From Novosphingobium meiothermophilum (GTDB lineage Bacteria > Pseudomonadota > Alphaproteobacteria > Sphingomonadales > Sphingomonadaceae), in the NCBI RefSeq assembly GCF_003171715.1, contig NZ_QGHL01000004.1:124001-188000 (forward strand): a stretch of DNA of 64,000 bases. The letters run 5' to 3'. This document shows positions 56,680-64,000 of the stretch, piece after piece. The notes beneath the pieces are model-generated. The model searched no databases, was not told the origin of the DNA, and was given only the letters and a program-made list of their open reading frames with translations. Numbering within the stretch: the stretch's first letter is position 1; each line of letters opens with the position of its first letter. A program made the position numbers and the translations under genes.

Positions 56680-56711
56680 GGGGCGGCCCCGCTAGGGACC
56701 GCCCCCTTTTT
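56680..56711 (+). terminator. Intrinsic terminator after TonB-C-like gene
   Basis: GGGGCGG (56680-56686) pairs with CCGCCCC (56699-56705), and inner CCC (56688-56690) pairs with GGG (56695-56697) across loop GCTA. The tract CTTTTT follows (56706-56711). It lies about 90 bp after the stop and just before the convergent clpB 3' end. Confidence 0.85.
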
Positions 56712-56750
56712 GCAGGCTCGCCATGCGGCGCGCCAGCATATCCTTGCGGA

Positions 56751-59330
<2,580 letters not shown>

Positions 59331-59357
59331 GGGTCGAGTGTCCTCCTGTTGCGCAAG

Positions 59358-59387
59358 ACATGGTGTGACTTTTTCGCAACACAAGGG
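59358..59387 (-). promoter_or_regulatory. Candidate heat-shock (RpoH) promoter of clpB
   Basis: Read on the minus strand, CCCTTG (59387-59382), an 18-base spacer and CCATGT (59363-59358) resemble the alphaproteobacterial sigma-32 pattern of CTTG and a CCAT-T type -10. The implied start site would be ~20 bases upstream of the clpB ATG, just before AGGAGGA at 59347-59341. Confidence 0.5.
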
Positions 59388-59511
59388 CTGCGCATACGAA
59401 AAAGACTACACCACCAGAATGGAGGCATTCCTTGACCGAACGCAAGGAGGGAGCGCGAAGGACTTGCCTGCGCACTCCCTGCCAAAGCGTGACCGCCGGA
59501 TAGGCCGAAGG

Positions 59512-61131
59512 CTACTTGCCGGGCATCGCCGCCTTGGGCGCATTGGGCGCGTACTCCTTGCCGAAGAAGCTGCGCGCATACCACAGGGGTCGCTGATCGG
59601 CGTTCGCCAGCGCCTGCACCGTATAGTAGTTCACCTTGGCAAACAGCGCGCCTGCCTGCCAGTCGAAGGGTAGCTTCAGATCGTCACCCGGCTGATGATA
59701 GTGAGTCTTCAGGAAGTCGCGGAAAGCCTTTTCGCCGGGGCCGGCAAAGCCGGTCATCATGAACACGGCCGGCACGCCCTGCTGCACGAAACGGTAATGA
59801 TCCGAACGGGTGAACAGCCCTTCTTCCGGCATGGGATCGGGCGAGAGCGTGATGCCGGCCTTCTTCGCTGCCTCGGCTACCACCGGGCCCATGGTGGAGT
59901 TTTCAGCACCGAAGGCCACGACATCAGAAAACCGGTAGGTCAGGATCGGCATGTCGAAGTTTACAAGGCCAACAAGTTCACCCTTCGCCACCGGGTTGCG
60001 CGCCAGATAGTCGGAGCCGATCAGCCCGCCTTCCTCGCCGGTCAGCGCGGCAAACAGCACCGAACGGCGCGGCTTGTCCTGCGCCACGGCGCGCGCGACC
60101 TCCAGCATCGTGGCAACGCCCGAAGCATTGTCCATCGCGCCGTTGTAGATCCTGTCCTCGCCCTTGCCGTGATCGCCGATATGGTCGAGGTGCGCCGTCA
60201 TGCCGATGAACTCCCCGGCAAGGCGCGCATCGCTGCCCGGCAGCATGGCCACCACGTTGCTGCTCGTCACGTCCTTCCAGCTACTGGCAAAGGCAAGGCG
60301 CGCCCTGGCCTTCAGGTCAAAGCCCTTCGGCCGCCCGCCGGTGCGTTCGGCCTCGGCCAGCACTTTGGCAAGCGGCTTGCCTGCTGCGGCAAACAGCGGC
60401 GTAGCGGCATCGGGATTGATCGTGGCCGTCCCCCTGATTGCGCCCGACCGGCTGAACGCCTTGCCATCAGGGCCGACCCAGCCCTTCGCCGGGCCATCCG
60501 ACATGGCCACGCGGCGCTCCCACGGGCGGCGCGCCGTATCCTCGATGGTGGGCACGGTAATCATGGCCACGGCCCCGCGCTTCATGGCCATGACCGCCTT
60601 TTCGGAATTGAGATGCGCACCCAGTTCGCTGGGCGTCCCCTTGGGAAAGCCCGAAAGGACAACGACGATCTTGCCCTTCACGTCCAGCCCGCGATAGTCA
60701 TCAAAGCCAAGGTCAGGACGGTCGAAGCCGAAACCGGCAAAGACCAGCGGGGCCGAAACATCAACCGTGGAATCGCCGAGGCTGGGGCGGACCAGCACCT
60801 GGCCCGTATCCGAAAGCACCGTGTCCTTTCCACCGAAGCTCAGCGTCAGCTGCGGTGGACCATCAAGCCGCGCCTCGCGCACGGTCAGCTTCTGGAAGAA
60901 GGTTCCATCGGGCGCGGCAGGCTTCAGCCCCATGGCGATGAACTGGCTGGCCACGTAATTGGCGGCAATGTCATAGCCTCGCGTTCCGGTATCGCGCCCC
61001 TCCAGCAGATCGTCGGCCAGAAAGGTGACATGGGCACGCACGGCTTCGGGATCGAACACCGGATCGGCGGCGAATGCCGGAACGGCGGCGGTGGCGAGCA
61101 AGGCGGCAATGCTAAGAAACTTGACGTTCAT
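59512..61131 (-). CDS. Secreted M28-family zinc peptidase with PA domain
   Basis: A 539-residue exported metallopeptidase (signal MNVKFLSIAALLATAAVPAFAAD). The N-terminal part holds a PA-type insert (VFAGFGFDRPDLGFDDYRGLDVKGKIVVVLSG). The catalytic domain has co-catalytic zinc ligands: His/Asp in MTAHLDHIGDH, Asp in NGAMDNASGVATML, Glu-Glu in TGEEGGLIGSDYL, Asp in VNFDMPIL and His in HYHQPGDD. It probably removes N-terminal residues from peptides in the periplasm. It is divergent from the M16 gene. Confidence 0.92.
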   Translation of the reverse strand: MNVKFLSIAALLATAAVPAFAADPVFDPEAVRAHVTFLADDLLEGRDTGTRGYDIAANYVASQFIAMGLKPAAPDGTFFQKLTVREARLDGPPQLTLSFGGKDTVLSDTGQVLVRPSLGDSTVDVSAPLVFAGFGFDRPDLGFDDYRGLDVKGKIVVVLSGFPKGTPSELGAHLNSEKAVMAMKRGAVAMITVPTIEDTARRPWERRVAMSDGPAKGWVGPDGKAFSRSGAIRGTATINPDAATPLFAAAGKPLAKVLAEAERTGGRPKGFDLKARARLAFASSWKDVTSSNVVAMLPGSDARLAGEFIGMTAHLDHIGDHGKGEDRIYNGAMDNASGVATMLEVARAVAQDKPRRSVLFAALTGEEGGLIGSDYLARNPVAKGELVGLVNFDMPILTYRFSDVVAFGAENSTMGPVVAEAAKKAGITLSPDPMPEEGLFTRSDHYRFVQQGVPAVFMMTGFAGPGEKAFRDFLKTHYHQPGDDLKLPFDWQAGALFAKVNYYTVQALANADQRPLWYARSFFGKEYAPNAPKAAMPGK

Positions 61132-61235
61132 CGGACTCTCATGATCGTTGGTCGAAACGGCCGGGATGGCACCTGCCCCTTGGGCACGCGCCTCTTGCGC
61201 GCGCGATCATGGGCACTAGAAAGTTACAGCACAAA

Positions 61236-61267
61236 CCAAATCTGCCGAGATACCGGCCAAATCTGCC
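61236..61267. repeat. Two 11-bp direct repeats spaced 21 bp in M28/M16 divergent gap
   Basis: CCAAATCTGCC is present at 61236-61246 and 61257-61267, start to start 21 bp, i.e. two helical turns. It lies between the divergent M28 (start 61131) and M16 (start 61373) peptidase genes, so it is a candidate shared regulator site. Confidence 0.5.
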
Positions 61268-61372
61268 CATATGGCGGGGCGCACGGGAAAGATCGTCAAC
61301 AGCGGCGTTCCTGCCCCCCTTGAAAGCACGATGGCAACCGGACTGTCGCGACGAACAATTTCGGGAATATCC

Positions 61373-64000
61373 ATGCACCGCAAGATCACCGCAAGCCTGA
61401 TTGCCCTCTCCGCCGCCACCGCGCTTGCCGTTCCTTCCTTCGCGCAGGAAGCCAAGCCCGCGCCGCTGGGTGATCTGGTTGCCAAAGTGCAGATCCCCTA
61501 TGAAAGCTTCAGGCTCGACAACGGACTGACCGTGCTTGTCCACACCGATCGCAAGGCGCCGGTCGTGGCCGTATCGGTGTGGTATGGTGTCGGCTCGAAG
61601 CACGAACCCAGGGGCAAGACCGGTTTTGCCCACCTGTTCGAACACCTGATGTTCAACGGCACTGAAAACGTGCCGGGGGATTTCTTCGTCCCGCTCCAGC
61701 AGGTTGGCGCCACCGATCTCAACGGCACCACGTGGTTTGATCGCACCAACTATTTCCAGACCGTGCCTACGGCCGCGCTGGACCTGGTCCTGATGATGGA
61801 ATCGGACCGCATGGGCCACCTGCTCGGCGCGGTTACGCAGGAAGTGCTCGATAACCAGCGCGCCGTCGTCCAGAACGAGAAGCGGCAGGGCGACAACAAC
61901 CCCTTCGGCATTGTCGAATACGAACAGCTCGAAAACCTCTATCCCTCCGGCCACCCCTATCACCACTCGACCATTGGCTCGATGGCAGACCTCGATTCAG
62001 CCAGCCTCGATGACGTGAAACAGTGGTTCCGCGACAATTATGGCCCCAACAATGCCATTCTCGTGCTGGCGGGCGATGTCGATGTGGCAACGGCAAAGGC
62101 CAAGGTTGCCAAGTGGTTCGGCGACATCAAGCCCGGTCCGGCGGTGAAGCCGGTCGATGCGCCCGTCCCCACGCTTCCCGCCCCGCTCGCCAAGACGATC
62201 AAGGATCAGGTGGCCACCACCCGCATCTATCGCATGTGGGCCATCCCCGGCCTCGACAATCCTGATTACCTGCCGCTGGAACTGGGCGCATCGGTGCTGG
62301 GCGGGCTTGCCTCGTCGCGGCTTGATGATGCGCTGGTGCGCCAGCAGAAGCTCGCCGTATCAGTATCGGCCGAAGCGGAAATCTTCGCGCAGGCCGGGCA
62401 GCTCGTCATCAAGGCCGATGTCACGCCGGGGCAGGATCCGGCCAAGGTTGCCGCCGCTCTCGATGCCGAAATCGCCCGCTTCATCAAGGAAGGCCCCACT
62501 GCCGACGAACTGCTGCGTGCGGCCACCAGCGCCACGGCTGGCGAGATCCGTGGCCTTGAACGCACCGGCGGCTTCACCGGCAAGGCACCGACGCTGGCCG
62601 AAGGTCTCCTCTACAATGGCGATCCCGCGCATTATCGCAAGGCGCTGGAACGCACGGCCAGGATGAAGCCTGCCGATGTCCGCGCGGCACTGGCAAAGTG
62701 GCTGACGCGACCGGTCTTCGCGCTCACCGTAGAGCCGGGCCAGCGCACCGAAGGAGGCGAGGCGCGCGGCGGTTTCTACACGACCGACGCCATGGGCCGC
62801 CAACCCGCCTTCTATGCCGATCCGAACTTGCCGATGAAGGGCGCGCCGGTTGCCTCGACCGGACCGGCCGACCGGTCGAAGCTGCCCGAAGTGGGCGAAC
62901 TTGCCCCACTTGATTTCCCCACGATCCAGCGTGCCACGCTGAAGAACGGCATTCCTGTCTATTTCGCGCAGCGCCGCGAAGTGCCCACGGTTTCGGTGCG
63001 GATCAGCTTCGATGCAGGCTATGCCGCCGATCCCAAATCGGCGCTGGGCACGCAGTCGCTGCTGCTCAGCCTGATGGATGAAGGCACTGAAAAGCTCAGC
63101 AGCTCGGCGCTTGCGCGTGAACGCGAAAGGCTGGGGGCGCAGATCTCGCTCTCGGCCAATGCCGATCTCACCTCGTTCCAGCTCAACGCACTCTCCCCCA
63201 ATCTCGCCCCGTCGCTGGGCCTGCTGGCCGATGTGGTGCGCCGGCCCGCGCTCGATCCGGCAGAGCTTGAGCGCGTGCGCGTGCAGAAGCTCACCGCGAT
63301 CTCGGCCGAAATGAAGAACCCGCAGGCGCTGGCCGCACGGGTGCTGGTGCCGACCCTCTATGGCGACTATCCCTACGCCCTGCCGCCCAGCGGCCTTGGC
63401 AATCCCGATGCCGTGGCCAAGCTGACCCGCGATGATCTCAAGGCATTCCACGCGCGCTGGTTCCGGCCCGACACCGCAAAGATCTTCGTGGTCGGCGATA
63501 CCACGCTCGATGCCGTGGTAAATATGCTCGACCAGAGCTTTGGCAACTGGCCAGCCAACCGCATGGCGCGCCCGGTCAAGGATTTCAGCGTTCCGATCCC
63601 GGCGCAGAAGAGCCGCGTCATTCTGGTGGACCGTCCCGGCTCGCCGCAATCCTTCATCATGGCGGGCAAGGTGATTGCCGCCAAGGGCACGGATGACAAC
63701 ACGGCGCTCAACACCGCCAACGACATTCTGGGCGGCAACTTCCTTGGCCGCATCAACATGAACCTGCGCGAGGCCAAGGGTTGGACCTATGGCGCCTACA
63801 ACGGTGTGACCGAGCCGCAAGAGCGCGCCCGCTTTCAGGTCATCGCCCCCGTCCAGACTGACCGCACCGGCGATGCTCTGGTCGAGATCAAGCGGGAGAT
63901 CGACACGTTCAGCACCACCAAGGGCGTGACCGAGGAGGAACTGGACTGGTCCACCAAGGGCAGCGCCCGCGAACTGCCGGGCATGTTCGAAACCAGCGCC
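61373..64000 (+). CDS. M16-family zinc peptidase (pitrilysin/PqqL type), 3' partial
   Basis: The open frame runs off the window end (876 codons seen; family length ~950). The signal peptide is MHRKITASLIALSAATALAVPSFAQ. The inverted zinc motif HxxEH is in GFAHLFEHLMFNGTENVP, and the downstream Glu ligand is in AVVQNEKRQGDNNP. A second, inactive M16 half starts near residue 520 (RATLKNGIPVYFAQRREVPTVSVRISFDAG) and has the later YAPLPP-like and LREAKGWTYGAY segments typical of the C-terminal half. It is a periplasmic peptidase. ATG 61331 is an in-frame alternative start but would spoil the signal. Confidence 0.93.
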   Translation, partial: MHRKITASLIALSAATALAVPSFAQEAKPAPLGDLVAKVQIPYESFRLDNGLTVLVHTDRKAPVVAVSVWYGVGSKHEPRGKTGFAHLFEHLMFNGTENVPGDFFVPLQQVGATDLNGTTWFDRTNYFQTVPTAALDLVLMMESDRMGHLLGAVTQEVLDNQRAVVQNEKRQGDNNPFGIVEYEQLENLYPSGHPYHHSTIGSMADLDSASLDDVKQWFRDNYGPNNAILVLAGDVDVATAKAKVAKWFGDIKPGPAVKPVDAPVPTLPAPLAKTIKDQVATTRIYRMWAIPGLDNPDYLPLELGASVLGGLASSRLDDALVRQQKLAVSVSAEAEIFAQAGQLVIKADVTPGQDPAKVAAALDAEIARFIKEGPTADELLRAATSATAGEIRGLERTGGFTGKAPTLAEGLLYNGDPAHYRKALERTARMKPADVRAALAKWLTRPVFALTVEPGQRTEGGEARGGFYTTDAMGRQPAFYADPNLPMKGAPVASTGPADRSKLPEVGELAPLDFPTIQRATLKNGIPVYFAQRREVPTVSVRISFDAGYAADPKSALGTQSLLLSLMDEGTEKLSSSALARERERLGAQISLSANADLTSFQLNALSPNLAPSLGLLADVVRRPALDPAELERVRVQKLTAISAEMKNPQALAARVLVPTLYGDYPYALPPSGLGNPDAVAKLTRDDLKAFHARWFRPDTAKIFVVGDTTLDAVVNMLDQSFGNWPANRMARPVKDFSVPIPAQKSRVILVDRPGSPQSFIMAGKVIAAKGTDDNTALNTANDILGGNFLGRINMNLREAKGWTYGAYNGVTEPQERARFQVIAPVQTDRTGDALVEIKREIDTFSTTKGVTEEELDWSTKGSARELPGMFETSA

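Overview
This window is GC-rich chromosomal DNA from an alphaproteobacterium of the Sphingomonadales, most likely Novosphingobium or a close relative. The assignment rests on the complete sphingomonad-type protocatechuate 4,5-cleavage gene set, the mitofilin-like gene behind hemCD, a PhoK-type alkaline phosphatase and the general gene content. I see no rRNA, prophage, insertion sequence or CRISPR array. One tRNA-Val (TAC) is present. The first gene (at base 1) and the last gene (at base 64000) are cut by the window edges.

Layout. 1-6750: a MarR-type regulator with a receiver-like N-terminus, two tandem secreted DUF4139 proteins, a CPA2 cation/proton antiporter, and an OxyR-like LysR regulator that lacks the peroxide-sensing cysteine. 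6771-7280: no recognisable gene. 7281-12643: a possible small secreted protein, then a LysR regulator divergent from dabB-dabA, a two-subunit inorganic-carbon uptake system. 12729-14357: tRNA-Val, an extensin-like lipoprotein and a FixJ-like regulator with a degenerate receiver. 14640-18691: the four-gene Anbu proteasome-homologue operon (ATP-grasp, alpha-E, transglutaminase, Anbu). 18795-31031: housekeeping genes (alpha/beta hydrolase, DUF3617 lipoprotein, uvrB, a flippase, gpsA, tsaD, hemC, hemD, mitofilin-like). A small accessory islet at 22530-23655 interrupts this block. It holds a ribbon-helix-helix/RAMA protein and a HigBA-type toxin-antitoxin pair.

31169-45883: a short-chain dehydrogenase, a DsbD/ScsB thiol reductase, a PhoK-like phosphatase, a UbiH-type hydroxylase, parC, an iron-type alcohol dehydrogenase, a ferredoxin with two cysteine desulfurases, two hydrolases and a PAP2 phosphatase. 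46002-54146: the complete protocatechuate 4,5-cleavage regulon. One arm on the minus strand is ligR, a DUF1932 dehydrogenase, ligJ, ligA, ligB and ligC. The other arm on the plus strand is ligK-ligU-ligI. Together LigAB, LigC, LigI, LigU, LigJ and LigK convert protocatechuate to pyruvate and oxaloacetate. 54344-64000: a chemoreceptor, a minimal TonB-C protein, clpB with a heat-shock-like promoter, an M28 peptidase and a 3'-truncated M16 peptidase.

The most unusual signals are: a chain of two micro-ORFs overlapping the ligR start, built from a tandem duplication of that start; a LigR with two DNA-binding domains; an uncharacterised dehydrogenase coupled to ligJAB; the ribbon-helix-helix/RAMA protein with two mutually exclusive inverted repeats before it; and two regulators whose sensory residues are lost. 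All calls come from reading the sequence and from family knowledge. No searches were run.
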